From the NCBI GenBank assembly GCA_001970855.1, contig LSSN01006044.1:1-46527 (forward strand): a DNA stretch of 46,527 bases, given 5' to 3'. A model generated the notes under the pieces. That model was not told the DNA's origin. It was given only the letters and a program-made list of their open reading frames with translations, and made no database searches. Every line of letters starts with the position of its first letter. Positions within the stretch are counted from its first letter, which is position 1. Of this stretch, positions 32,956 to 45,060 are shown one piece after another. This stretch comes from Smittium culicis. Its lineage: Eukaryota; Kickxellomycota; Harpellomycetes; Harpellales; Legeriomycetaceae. Both the position numbers and the translations under genes were made by a program.

Positions 32956-35900
32956 TTAACTATCGCTGAACACCAGCTTCCCTCCAGGCTCTATTGAGAA
33001 CCATTTGGTTCTTATAGCTAGCCAGGATTCTCTTTTCTTAGTATGTTTAAAGCCCAAAGTGATTTTCTGCTGTAATTCATATTTCGATCGGTTGAATATA
33101 CCTTCTCCAGTTATGTTTGTTTCTGATAGGGCCGAGTTAACCCTTTCTTTATTTATAATACAAATTGCTAAACCATACAGGTTATCTACTTTCGAAAACT
33201 TCTTCTCCACTGGTTTTAGAAAGTCGTAAATAACCTCGGTGGTTATTCTATTAGATATCCCGCTGTCGAACGAATTTTTCGTAATAAAATTATATATATT
33301 TTCCCGCAAATCGTTTACTCGCCTGCAGCCAAAGTATATATGTGGAATTTTTTCTTTATCTCTTTACAAGATTTACATTCTTGTGATTGGCTAAACACTC
33401 CTTTGTTCCAGATTTTCATTTTTTCGCCAGTATTCAGGGAATTTTGAAATAGCAGCCATAAATGACTGGTCATTTTAGGTTCCAGATCAATATTATGTAT
33501 CCTCATCCAGTTAAACAATTGGTATGTGTTCACTGTTCTTCGTATTTTATTCCATTTGGGTGCTACCATTAGCTCTTTCCTATTTTCAACATCTATTTTA
33601 TTTTTTATTATTTTGTTTTTCAGTTGATTTGAAGGTGAATGACCATCTGCAAATAAATCATTGGATATTTTTTCTGTTTCCGAATATTCTTTATTGAACC
33701 ATTTATTTTTTAAAATTAAGTTTATTGAGAAGTTCTTAGGTGAGTTCCTGATATCAATTGTAAATATGGTATCTGAATCGTTCTCCCATATAATTGTACA
33801 TTTACTAAAGAACTGATCGCAGTTGTTAATTCCGTTACTAATTAGCCAGTTTAAATATTTTTTATTAAGGCTCATACCAATTAATTTATTAATATTACTT
33901 AGGCCGAGCATTTTAACATGTTCGTATGGCCAGTCGTGTATGTCTGTCGAATTTAGCTTATAAATATATTTAGAGATTTTTATTGATTCGTTCCATATTG
34001 GCGGAAATTTTTTATAGTGTTTTGGCGGCTCATTGTTAGCCAGTACGTCTTGCTTGCTATAGAGTTTATCATATCTATTGACGAGCGATTTGAGATTGAT
34101 AGCCGCTATATTTCTTCATATTATGTCCTTATTTGTCATAAATTCGTTGTACCACCTAAAAAAAAAGTGTTTTTGACTGGGCTTCGATGTTAATTAATCC
34201 CAAACCTCCATTCTTTATATCCAGTTCAAGCGTATCAATTTTTACTCGTGTTTTTTTATTGCTCCATATGAATCCATTTATTATCTTCTTTAAAGATTTG
34301 ATAAAACCATTGTCGAATGGTATTACGTGTGCAGTGTACCAGAGTTTGGAGAGTAGAAAACTATTAGCCACTAATACTTTTCCTTTTATAGATAGCTTTC
34401 TATTCGTTAAATTTTTGATTTTATCGATTATTTTTTCAATTAGGGCTTCTTGGTTCTTTTTGATCGACATTCCCTTGGATGAAAAGTGAATTCCGAGGTA
34501 TTTGAAAGTTGTTATTGGGTTAATAGCTTTTTGATCTAGCCAGACGATCTCTGGGTTTCCTATTTTTATGTAGATCGTTTTTTCTATATTTATTTTTGCG
34601 TTTGAGGCTAGCGAATGAAGTTCGAGTTTTTTTTTTAATATTGATTCATCTTTTTGGTTTTTAATTGCTATTAACAAATAATCTGCATAGGCTAGATATT
34701 TAAAGTTTTCGTTGGCCACTTTTATCCCCTGTATATTATTGCTCAGACTATTTAGGAAAGGCTCGATTATTAAATTTTATAATAATGGTGAGAGCGGGTC
34801 CCCTTGTCTTTGTCCTTGCTCAATAATTATTGGTTCAGTAAGGGTACCATTTATGCATACCCTTGTATTTGATCCTTCGTATATGTTTCTTAATGAATCG
34901 ATAAAAGATTGGCTAAATCCGAATTTTTCTAAACACTTGTACATATAGACCCAGTCAACTCTGTCGTATGCTTTTTCTTGATCAATCATAATTAAATATC
35001 CATTGGTTCTATTAGGATCGCTTATGCTATTTTCGAATAGGACGTTTGTGGTATAGATACTATCGAAAATGCTTCTATTTTTAATGAAACCCGATTGGCG
35101 GTTATCAATTATTCTTCCAATTACTTTCTGAAGTCTATTAGTAATTATTTTTGTATAAATTTTCTCATCTACATTAGAGAGAGTTATTGGTTGATGGTTT
35201 TTGAGGCTTTTTAAGTCTCCTTTTTTTGGAATCAGAACTATCGTGGAGCCACCATTCAGGCTATTCCATTTTTTCAGTTCTTGATTATTATTAAATATTT
35301 TCTCTAATTGGCTAAATATTTGTTCTTTGAATTTTTTATAGAATTCAAAAGAAAACCCATGATGCCCTGGAGATTTATTATTGGTAGAATCGTTTATTAC
35401 GTTCATTATCTCTGTTATTTCAATCTTATTTTTAAGCATATGTACTTCTGTACTAATAAGCTTAGATATTATTCCTGATAGTATATTTAATTGGCTGATT
35501 GATGATGTGTGGCCTTTTTGGAACAATTTTCTATAAAATGAATGTGCTTCTTTTATAATTTCTTTTTTTTCTGTCAGAGTTTCCCCTTTTTTATTGGATA
35601 TTTCGTTTATTTCTTTTCGTTTTTCTCTAGATTTAAGCAGTCCACAGAAATATTTGTTAGACCTTTCATTTTTTTCTGTCCAATTGGCTCGTGAGCGTAT
35701 TATTACCCCGTCCAGTTTATTTTTTTTTATTTGAATGATTTGATTCGATTCTCATTTGCTTTTATTTCTTTGATATAACTGTTCTTATTCAATTCATTGG
35801 TGTGTGGATTTTTTATCATTTTGATGATTATTTTATTCGTTAATTCCAGGTTATTTAGCTTGTAGTATTTATTGTTGTGATATGAATAGTTGGTATAAAC

Positions 35901-36777
35901 TTTTTTAATTTTTTTTTGAGCATTACCCAATCATTTAATGAATTACAGGCCTGTTTCAGCTGCCTTTCAATTGTATTGTTTAAGTCTGTTATTTCCAATA
36001 GACTATTATTTAATTTCCATGTATTTGTTTTTTTACTTTGGTTTTGTGATTGATTCAATTGGATCGATATACATTTATGGTCTGAAAATTCAGTGGACCC
36101 GATGTCGATAATTTTTGTGTTATCAAATAGTTTTTTTGGGATTAGAATATGATCTATTCTAGATTTGTGTTTTCCTGAATAGTCTTCCCATGTGAAAATG
36201 GATTCATTAGGATTGAGTATGGATATTGTGTTGATTAAATTTTATTGGTTAGTAATTTTTTTAATGTGTCTCCATTCTTTTTTGTTGGTTATTTTTTCAG
36301 GGAATCTATCAGTAAGCTCGTTTTCTACCATATTCATGTCACCTAATATTATAATATCCTCATGCTCATTGGATATATTTATTAATTTTTCATGTAGAAA
36401 TTCTATCATTATTCTTCTTTCTTTTTCATGGTTGGATAAGTAAAAATTAACTATTTTTAATTGGTTTTTGTGTGTAGTGAAAATATTTGTAATATCAATT
36501 CTGCAATCAAAGTATATATAATTGGATATGATTGAATAATCATCGTTGTTTAATATTGTAGCTGTGTATTTTGACCAGATCACTTTATTTCCCCAATATT
36601 CGGACCAAAATTTTTTGTCTGCATCTTTAATATTGATTTCTTGTAAGCACATTATATCTGATTTGATGAACCTTTTAAGGTATGGGAATAATCTATTTTT
36701 TTTTTGTTTTCTGAGATTCCTTTGACATTAAAGGTTGTTATTTTTATGTTATTTTTTACTTTAATTGTTTCTTTCAT
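32956..36777 (-). pseudogene. LINE ORF2: AP endonuclease, reverse transcriptase, zinc motif
   Basis: The frame opens MKETIKVKNNIKITTFNVKG at 36777. The endonuclease shows CLQEINI near 36650, ILGDMNM near 36345, FTWEDYSGKHKSRIDHIL near 36190-36130 and SDHK near 36080, all family motifs. The RT begins near NKSPGHHGFSFEFYKK (35390) and continues through IDQEKAYDRVDW (motif A, near 34970) and GQRQGDPLSPLL. An in-frame TAA at 34777 replaces the usual Phe. The YADD catalytic box near 34693 reads YADY. A frameshift in an A-run (about 34155) precedes the distal part. The C-terminal zinc motif is CKSC...HIYFGC (about 33373-33324) with a frameshift inside. The last frame ends at 32956. Confidence 0.88.
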
Positions 36778-36838
36778 TGTTTTCGTTTTCTTCGTTTTTT
36801 TTTTTTTTAATATTTGTTATCTTATAATTTGTTTAGGA

Positions 36839-38306
36839 TTATTCTTCTTCCATATCCGCGGACAATTCTATAGAACTGTTTTCCACGGGAGAGGAGAAAT
36901 CGTCTTTTTTTGGGTCAGTTGATATTTTAGTTAAGCGATTTATACCGGGGTCTGTGGAAAGACCGTTAGGTTTATTAAGAGTTAACAGAGCGTCAATAGA
37001 ATTACTTTCCTCCTTCGACTGAATTATAGCTTCAGGTATTATGTTTCTTTTATTAAAAAATTCTTCAGCTATTTTTTTTTCTCTATTTTTCATTTTAATT
37101 TTTTCCATTCTTTTCATTTTTTCTTCAAGCGTGGGTTTCTTATTTATAGTCTTTCTAATTCCACAAATATTATTTTTTATAGATTCAGAATAACTAGAAG
37201 GAATTCTTAATAATCTGGGTCTCTTTCGTGTACCTGGTATGAAGTACTACTATTGTAATTTTTTGTAGCATTATTATTTATTTCGTTTTCGCCCCTATAG
37301 TTACTAAAAGCAAATACTCTCTTAATTATAGATGCATCATCCAACGAATTTTTTTCATTTTCAGGCTCAGATATACTTTTTTTAACCTGTGATTCGTTTT
37401 TTTGTGATTTTTCTTCTACGCTGGTATTAGTATCAATTTTTTTTGTATTTTCTTTTTTGTAATTTTTTTCAGCTTTGTTATTTATTTCTTCAATAAATAT
37501 TTTTTTAATATTTTTTAGACTACTATTTCTTATTCTTTAAAGTTTTTTTTCGTTTTTGGCTCTTATTTCAGGGCATTCGCTTTTCCAGTGGGAAGTTTCT
37601 TTGCAGTATGTACATATACTTTTTGCACCATTCCACAACATGGATTCTTTGATATCGATGACTACTATAATATGAGGGATTTAATTTTAATTTTTAGTTT
37701 TAATTACTATTTTTATACTTTTTGATGAATATGAGTTATACTTGATATGTTTTAAAGCTGATAAGTCTAAAACTTCTCTCACGTTAACTAATTTTTCATA
37801 GGCTTCTTTAGCTACGTCCCACATATTTAATCCGTTGTAGGACGGGATCGTTATGTATTTGTAATCCTCACTATAAACCGATGTCTCGAGAATTTCTATA
37901 TTTTTATCTTCATATTTTATTACTTTATTTTTAACTAACTACATACTATCTTTATCTTGGAATTTTAGAAATAAAATTTTCCTTTTGTGGTCTATTTCAA
38001 AAATGTTTGAATATCACATATTTGTTCGAGTATTTCTTCTATGACCGACTCAATGTCGACATTAAATTATCCTAATCTGCATCCAAGTTTAAACGGGGTT
38101 CCACCCGTGCACATTATAGTTTTATTTTTTGTTTTTATCCCCGATATCGTTTCTAAAATCGATATGGGTTTGTAATTGTTAACATATTTGTTAATTTTTT
38201 TTCTACCAAAACCTATACCATCTTGCGGTTTCGGGTTGGTAGATGCAATTTCTGCCCAACTTAAGTTGGGCGGTTGCTTGGAAATACTATTGTTAGTTTC
38301 CATCAC
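36839..38306 (-). pseudogene. LINE ORF1 with CCHC zinc knuckle
   Basis: Starts MMETNNSISKQPPNLSWAEI at 38306. The first frame stops at 38067, and later frames carry ORF1 on. CTYCKETSHWKSEC (about 37613-37573) is a CX2CX4HX4C zinc knuckle, the nucleic-acid-binding module of LINE ORF1 proteins. Lys/Glu-rich helical sequence follows and the last frame ends EEE-stop at 36839. Several frameshifts break it up. Confidence 0.8.
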
Positions 38307-38424
38307 TCTACTAGCTGAGTGTAATTGTGTTGAATGAACTTTATTTGATATTTATTTAGTAAAAATTATTTAAGCAATTTTAACTGGTCGATTCAATTTT
38401 TGGGCTTCGAAGAAGAAGAGAGAG

Positions 38425-38441
38425 AGAACCTTAACCCTTTC
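38425..38441. repeat. LINE target-site duplication, right copy
   Basis: Identical 17 bp to 32814-32830. It spans the TTAA (38431-38434) and the first seven bases of the terminal repeat of the TTAA element. Confidence 0.9.
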
Positions 38442-41400
38442 AGTGGCCAAATTTTCTCGAAAAAAGAGCTTAAAAATGATTTCGTATTTTTATATATTAA
38501 CCAATAGGTAAATATTTAATAAATGTGCATTTCTATATATAGCCAATAGCTTTTAGAGCAAAATATCATATTTAACCAATAATAATAAATCATTAGATCC
38601 AGTAGAATGTGTTTACCTGAGGTTTGACCAGGTTTTAGTTAGGCAAAGAAACTAAATTCCATTAAAGAAATCCAGTATAATAATTAAAAAAGCTAAAAGT
38701 TTTCTTGAAAGCAAAGATTTCTTATACCCCCCTCATTTACCTAAATCAAACCCCTTAAGGTTAAAAGAGCTTTATTGAAAGTTTTTTGCATACTTATCCA
38801 TACGTTTTAGATATGCTATACACTATTTTAGACATACCTGTATATGAATAAAAAGATTGTATGTTTTTTAGCACCTTAAGTAAAAGAAAAAAAATTCATT
38901 AATGACTTTATCTCTTCAGAATTCACTAAAATAATAACTTAATCAAAAAAATGACTAAATATAAATTGTAGAAGCTTAGGTCTACATCAAGGGTTTATAT
39001 TAATTGTTGAACACCTGTTATCATGACTAATAGATTTATTGCTTAAATATAAAATTTTGAATATAAGTATCATCAGTGTACAAACCACATCTATCTTATT
39101 CCAAACCATTAAAATTCTAAAATAAATTACACATTTTGAAATATGAAACTGATCTAATCCACTTATAACAAATAAATTTACATTGATTTAAATCCTTTTA
39201 TAGCTACAAAACTAAAAATGAATAGTATTAACGAAAATTATATATATAAAATATGATATGCAAAAATTAAAGGAATTAAATAAAACATCTAATGCTTAAA
39301 AAAATTAATAGAAAAAAATTTTTTTGAGCCAACATTAGTATTGAGTATTATTTAAATTTGCATTAAATTATAAATATTAAGATATGTGACATTTTACCCA
39401 TGAAATTATTTATTTTAATAAGCATTCTCCTGATTTAATGAATTTTTTTTTGAATCCAGATAGAGTATATTCAAATTAAACTTTAGCAGTAGGTATATTT
39501 AAATCGAAGAGATATTTTAATAGAAAAAAGTCTGAACCTTCGAAGAATCTCGCATGTATAGTCAAACTAAATATTTTCAATATTGATCAAATAGCTGTTT
39601 TCGAAAAGCGTCAACCCGGAGCGATAACACAAAAAAAATCTGCTACTCCACTAAAAATCTCAGATCGAAAACAGTGGTATAAAATATACTAGTATATATT
39701 TTAATAGTTGCAATTATTTTTTCATTTGGTTATATCAATTAATTCAAACTTTGGAATTCTATTGCATTAAATTTAAATATTATTTTTTTTTATATTTATC
39801 TTTAATTCAAATTATCATCTAAAATGTAATTTATTTTATTTCTATCTATTTATTCTTTAATTTTATCGTTGTATTATATTATTTTATATAATTAAAATAA
39901 CATATAGATCAATTATAATATCTATAGCTACATATAGTTTTGTCATTAATTGGGGTAAATATGTAATTATAAAGCTATTTTTTACAGTAACTTGTTTTTA
40001 TAAAATTTTATGGCTATAAATATCTTGAAAACCAAAATGTATTCTATTCATATCTAACTTTTATAAATGCGTATGAATTGGATTTTTTAGCCTCAGCATT
40101 TTTGCCCAGGAAGATTCCTGGTCGTATTTTTTTCTATGTATGTAATTAGCTTTATGAGTTATTGAAATTATCCAATAACTGTTAAAGTTTTTTTATATTT
40201 TTTTTTACTGATTTTTTATTTACTAATCCAATTATTGTTTGATTATCTTTTTTAACCCTTTCCCGGGCTGAAGATTGAAAATGGTCTTTTTCAAAAATGC
40301 GCGTTCCTGTTCAGCGGACCAAAAATAGTCTACCAAAATTAATTTTAATTATTACCACATCAATTTTATTCGTCAGATACTTTTTTTATTTTTTCAATTA
40401 TAAACTGTTACAAATAGTGCTCTAAACTTCTCAATTTAATATGATAAATTAAAGCATAAAAAAGGCATAAATTTGTTTGAGACTTGCAATTCATAGCTCT
40501 GCAAATGATCATGAAGTTTAAAACGTTAAACTAGAAAATTTTCTGGGTAAAACTGGAGCTAAAAAAATGTAATCAAAATAAATATACATTTATAATATTG
40601 ATAGGTATACCAAAACTGAAAAATAAATAAAAATGTACAATAATATAAAAGTATAATTATCATAAACTAGATTTTAAAAAACAACATCTAATTACACTAT
40701 TCCAATTTTTAGGTCCTTTCCTGCCCAAATTCAGACTGTTTTTTGCCATTTCCATTCGTCAAATTTATAACTAAAAAACAATGCTTAGTATCAAACACAG
40801 CAGTAAGTTTAATTATGCTGTATATAACTATAAAAACTATGCTTATTTTTTGAACCTTAACCGTACATAGGTAGAATGTTTTCCGCTGTTTCAATAGTTA
40901 AAAAACTGTTATTATTTTAACGCAATTTAATTTCATTTGATTAGACTTATAATTTTTGGTTTTTTAATTTTTTAATATTCCATGTTTTATTTTAAAACAT
41001 TTATCAAAAATAAGAATCAGTTTATATGCTATAAAATATCATAATCTTCACCATATCCCTTTTCTTTAATATCTAGATATAAATATTCATAAATTATCTT
41101 TATTTTCTAATTAAATACATAAAAAATTAATAATAATAAATTTGCACCTAAAATTTTTTTTGCTATTTTTTTAAACATTAACTATACTCAATAAATAAAT
41201 TTTATTTAAATTTTTTATTTTTCTTGAGATTATTTCAATAATTGTGAGCAATTATAGGTCAATATTGACTCAAATAGTAATAAAAATGGATAATTCGTTA
41301 AGATTTATATTAGTTAAACAATGCTTAAAAATCATAAATTAAAAAAAAACAACTCGCATTAACGCCTTTTGATGAAATTTTAACCTTTACATATTTTAAT

Positions 41401-42242
41401 TAGTTTATGTGAGAAATATATCTCGATAGATTTTTATATCGTAAATAATTGATTAAAATAAATATTTCTGTCTAGAATTTAACAGAATACAAAAATGATT
41501 TTTATAGCAATAAAATCGCTAAAATATTCATTGGGTTGATTAAATTCCCCTTGTGAAGTGTAAACGTGATTATATTGCGCTTTTATATTATTATAGATAG
41601 ATATTATGCTGTTTATAATAAACCTTGGTTATTTTATGCACATTGGAAACTCTTGTATCTCTTGGTGATATACATTTATTTGAGATCAGATTCTACGAAT
41701 ATTGGAATACCTTCTCAATAGTATTTAGTATTGATAATGATCGATCATATACCAAATTACTTATTCATTAAAATTATTTTATTTATAGCTCTTGAAAGAA
41801 ATAATAACATAATAATAATCTCATCTAAGTTTGGCTTGAACTTTAATAATAATGAATATGTGCTTTATTTATTGAAATTATTTTTTCCGCTCTATTTTTT
41901 GTTAGTTTTGGGCCTGGATAAATCTAGTAAAGATACTGGTAAACTTTTTTCTGTATATTTCATCATTTTCCACATTATTGGTCATTAATTACATAAAGCT
42001 TATATAATAAAGCCAATAATATTATGTATTTTTTTTACTGAATCCGAGAACTTTATTTTTTCTTCATGCAGAATTTTTTGGACGGGAAAGGGTTAAACTG
42101 GGGCATAAAAAGAAATATAATTTAAGCGAATAATGTTTCTAAATTAATAGCAATAAAAAAGCTTAGTAGGCTTTTTTTGAACTACCTCAAGCTAATGAAA
42201 AATCTTAAAATAGACAAAAATGACCTACCGCCCCTGGAAGGG
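38435..42242. mobile_element. Outer TTAA-specific (piggyBac-like) non-autonomous element
   Basis: Flanked by TTAA at 38431-38434 and 42243-42246. The left end reads CCCTTTCAGTGGCCA and the right end, reversed, reads CCCTTCCAGGGGCGG, so the termini are short, imperfect and inverted. TTAA duplication and CCY-starting ends are the rule for piggyBac transposons. No transposase fragment is visible inside, so the element is non-autonomous or thoroughly decayed. It contains the inner element at 40256-42092. Without that it is about 1.97 kb of AT-rich sequence. Confidence 0.72.
40256..42092. mobile_element. Inner TTAA-specific (piggyBac-like) non-autonomous element
   Basis: Flanked by TTAA at 40252-40255 and 42093-42096. 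Both ends begin with the identical 10 bp CCCTTTCCCG in inverted orientation. The 1.84-kb interior is AT-rich. Its two small ORFs (40709-40894 on the minus strand, 41731-41988 on the plus strand) show no transposase motif and look like chance frames. The ends are related to, but distinct from, those of the outer element, so it is a sister family inserted into it. Confidence 0.75.
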
Positions 42243-42256
42243 TTAAGAAATGAATG

Positions 42257-42434
42257 GTTATATCACAGAGGAGATTACGATGGTTTTATCGCTTTACCGC
42301 TTTATTATATTTATTTTATATCTTAGTTTATACTTATCAAATTCTACTAATATCTACCTATAAAGTGAAATGTGGCCTGGAAGGCACATCATCAATCTTT
42401 GAGAAGGCCTTCGGTTCCTAATAACAGCCTTCAA
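42257..42434 (+). repeat. DIRS right inverted terminal repeat
   Basis: Inverted relative to 28235-28430. It ends CCTAATAACAGCCTTCAA, and the reverse complement of this end is found in the internal region at 32730-32757. It starts only about ten bases after the TTAA of the outer piggyBac-like element, which explains the distance from the rest of the DIRS element. Confidence 0.82.
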
Positions 42435-42659
42435 TAATATAATTATCTATTAAAACTTTGTAATAATCTTAATATAATCACGTTATTTTGATATCATCAT
42501 CATATTTCTTTCACAATGGTAAACTATCAGATATTATGATATTCAATTTTTAATTTTCAATTCTTTTAATTTTAATTCATAAACTTATTCGCAGTGATGG
42601 TCTAAAAAGATACCAATTAAGTACCTGTTAGCTAAGAATCAGTAAATGAGTTGAAATAT
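42435..42659. other. AT-rich spacer between two DIRS-like elements
   Basis: No coding sequence. If the second element has a left terminal repeat it should be in this stretch, but I see no sequence matching the repeats of the first element. Confidence 0.4.
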
Positions 42660-43270
42660 ATGGTTAGAAAACTCTTCAGCAAAAAGGAGCGAAACCTAAA
42701 ACCAGAAGATACGTACATATCCAATAATATACCGTTGATAGAATTGGAAGTCTATCTAGAGCTTATCGAAGCTCCTTCTTCAATTAAACGTACTTGAACC
42801 TTATAATTTAAACCAAAATAGAAAGGGAAGAAGATATTAACTCTTGTCCTAGAAGCTGCTCAAATAATTAACATCCTCAGAAACTGAAAAATACAGCATC
42901 AAATACAGTGAAATAAGCCGTTTCATATCTAATCGAAATTAAAATAGCACTTACCCAAGACACGAGAACTATTGATTAATGCGTTCACAGCATAACCCAT
43001 GTTAACGTGAAAGCTAATTCAGGGAAGCCGTAATTCCTTTTTTGGAGATTAATTGAGATTCAATTTGTTTATTATTACTGCAATAGTTAAAAGGAAAGAT
43101 ATGATGACCTACACAGAGTAATGTGATTTCAGATATAATTTAAGAATAAAATCAGGCAATAGATAAAACCACTCATGGACCAGAAAACAATAGACGCTCT
43201 TATACCCAGAATAAAGAACATGAAGCAGTCAAGAATACGTATTCTCTTTCATAGAAACCAAAATTAGGGT
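42660..43270 (+). pseudogene. Gag-like ORF remnant of the second DIRS-like element
   Basis: Opens MVRKLFSKKERNLKPEDTYI at 42660 and stops after SSIKRT. Later frames read IEIKIALTQDTRTID near 42932-42976 and PLMDQKTIDALI near 43170-43206. These blocks recall the first ORF of tyrosine-recombinase retroelements of zygomycete-type fungi, from memory of that family. The frame is broken many times. Confidence 0.5.
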
Positions 43271-43794
43271 AAATAGAATAGTATCAGCAGAAAAATTGCT
43301 CAGGAGCAAACCTCAGAAGCTGCAACCATGCCCAAAAATGCAAGTAGCCCTCTAGCGCAGTAAAATTATCGCAGAAGAGGCAAGAGCAGATGAAGAGGAT
43401 TGGAACGAGGATAAAAATAGATATTAAGACTGAACTCACTGTTGAGGGCTAACTCACAGTTTTATGTTCAATATCGTCCAGAATCGCAGAAAGAAATTCT
43501 GTATGCAACATAAACGAAAACGTGTGCTAAATTTACTTCAAAAAATTTTAATTACCAAACAATGATTCGTAGGAGAACCGAAAAAGTCTAATTGAATATT
43601 ATAAAGAGTAATTAACTGCGACCACAAAAAGAAATATTGAAAGAGCTATCACCCCTGATACTCCAATCCGGACTTAAAAACAGAAAAATAAGGACCACCG
43701 CTAATTATGAACCGACAGATGAAGTGGATCATTATTTTAGAAGAGTAAGATTGATGATTTCAAAAACGTGATCCTGGATTACACTGCAGTCTGT

Positions 43795-44165
43795 TAATAA
43801 TATCATAAAAGAAGGGGGACTCAAGCTAGTCCTGGCTCTCAGGAATCTGAATCTCCATGTACAAAAGAGAAAATTTTAAAAAATCTCCATCCTCAATTTG
43901 CAGACTGATCTGAAATAAAGACTACATGAAGTCACTGTAACACCATGATGTATTTACGCTCATTCTGATCCACGAGTCCTGAGAATATTATATCCATCTC
44001 AATAGGAATTCGAAAGTTTACACGTTTATAATGATTTTGCTTGTGCTATCTTTGAGTCATCATACATTTACTAAGATCGTAATCCCGATATTTAAATGAG
44101 AGAGAATATGAGGGATCAAAGATATGCTAATATAGACGATCTGTTTATCTTTGGAAAATCATAAA
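43795..44165 (+). pseudogene. Reverse transcriptase remnant of the second DIRS-like element
   Basis: The first RT block reads IIKEGGLKLVLALRNLNLHV at about 43801-43860, matching the K-x-GG-x-R-x-V-x-D-x-R-x-LN start of the fingers domain. The catalytic block reads NIDDLFIFGKS near 44130-44160, corresponding to Y-x-DD-x-x-x-x-G with the Tyr changed. The part between is unreadable. Confidence 0.65.
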
Positions 44166-44599
44166 TATAATTTTAAGATTAAAGTCAAAATATTATCCAA
44201 TATAATGTAACTTTGACACAAAAAAAGATAGAATGATCAAAAATAAGCCATTTCAATCTATAAATCAACTTATAATAGTTGTAAAATCACTATAAATGAC
44301 TATGAAAATCATTCTCAATAATATTGGGGCAGTTAAGTGCTGCTTAGTAATTTCAGAAAATTGTTATAACGATTCTCAAGGGTCTTACTAAATATAGACA
44401 AGGTAAAAAAAAATTCTAGTAGTAGTACTCCCTAAATGACTCATAATTAGCCATGTTTTGGAACTGAAGAATTCATATCTGTCCAAGAAGAAAACATGAA
44501 AATCGATATTGATATTATCAGATCCTAAAGTAAATTTACTAAAATTCTGGGCTACTTAACATATATGTAATGACAGCGATTCCTCCTAGAGACACTGGT

Positions 44600-45060
44600 G
44601 TTCGGTGTTTTTTACTGATTCGGGCAACTCGGAATGGGAAATAGCTTTGGGGTTCAAATACTATTCAAAATCGTAGCAAAAATTTACGGAGTTTATAAAA
44701 ATCAGCTATTAATAATTATTGACTATATTTACTCTCTTTAACCCAATTTTGTGACATATCGTTTTTTATTACTCTATAATGACGCTGATAAAACTTTGTC
44801 TCGCTTCAAAAAAACTGGTGCGAAAACTTCGCCACAGCTTTTTTAGATTTAGAAAAGAATTTGGAAACACATATTAGACATGAATACACGAATAAAAGCA
44901 TCATATTTTCCTCCTGCGATGAATCTCGCAGATGTATCGTGTAGTTTAATCTCACAGACAATCTCATTAAATTTCAGATAAAGAATTTTCTGAATCATCC
45001 AATCTGTATAAAACCTACGGTGTGAAATTTTTTTTGGATCAAGGGAGATCAATATCATAA
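44600..45060 (+). pseudogene. RNase H remnant of the second DIRS-like element
   Basis: FFTDSGNSEWEIALGFKYYS near 44608-44670 corresponds to the first RNase H block (TDAS..GWG). ASYFPPAMNLAD near 44898-44935 corresponds to the N-x-x-AD block. Several stops lie between. Confidence 0.6.

Larger units (their letters stand above)
32831..38424 (-). mobile_element. Full-length APE-type LINE (non-LTR retrotransposon), minus strand
   Basis: A 5.6-kb element bounded by a perfect 17-bp target-site duplication. In its own orientation it has a short 5' leader (38424-38307, opening with a CT-rich run), then ORF1 with a CCHC zinc knuckle. ORF2 follows after a gap of about 60 bp, with apurinic endonuclease, reverse transcriptase and a C-terminal zinc motif, and an AT-rich 3' tail ends next to the duplication. 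The organisation is that of L1/Tx1-like LINEs. Both ORFs are interrupted by a handful of stops and frameshifts, fewer than in the DIRS element around it. Confidence 0.9.
28235..42434 (+). mobile_element. DIRS-like tyrosine-recombinase retrotransposon, interrupted by nested insertions
   Basis: This element is defined by structure and by decayed coding domains in the order RT, RNase H, tyrosine recombinase on the plus strand. It has inverted terminal repeats of unequal length (28235-28430 and 42257-42434). An internal complementary region at 32664-32757 matches the left end and then the right end, which is the hallmark of DIRS elements. A TTAA element and a LINE sit between the internal region and the right repeat. 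Subtracting them and one copy of each target duplication leaves about 4777 bp, close to the 4.8 kb of DIRS-1 of Dictyostelium. All reading frames carry stops and frameshifts, so this copy cannot be autonomous. Confidence 0.85.

Noticed and set aside
40709..41988. Small ORFs inside the inner TTAA element as transposase remnants
   Set aside because: No DDE-type motif or Cys-rich C-terminal domain of piggyBac transposases is visible in either.
42257..42434. Reading this repeat as the left end of the second DIRS-like element
   Set aside because: It is inverted relative to the left repeat at 28235, its end matches the second half of the internal region at 32730-32757, and removing the insertions gives a normal-sized first element. 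It fits as the right end of the first element.
28235..42434. Ngaro-like or LTR (Ty3) identity of the first element
   Set aside because: Ngaro elements have split direct repeats and LTR elements have direct long repeats and an integrase. Here the repeats are inverted with an internal complementary region, and recombinase blocks follow RNase H.
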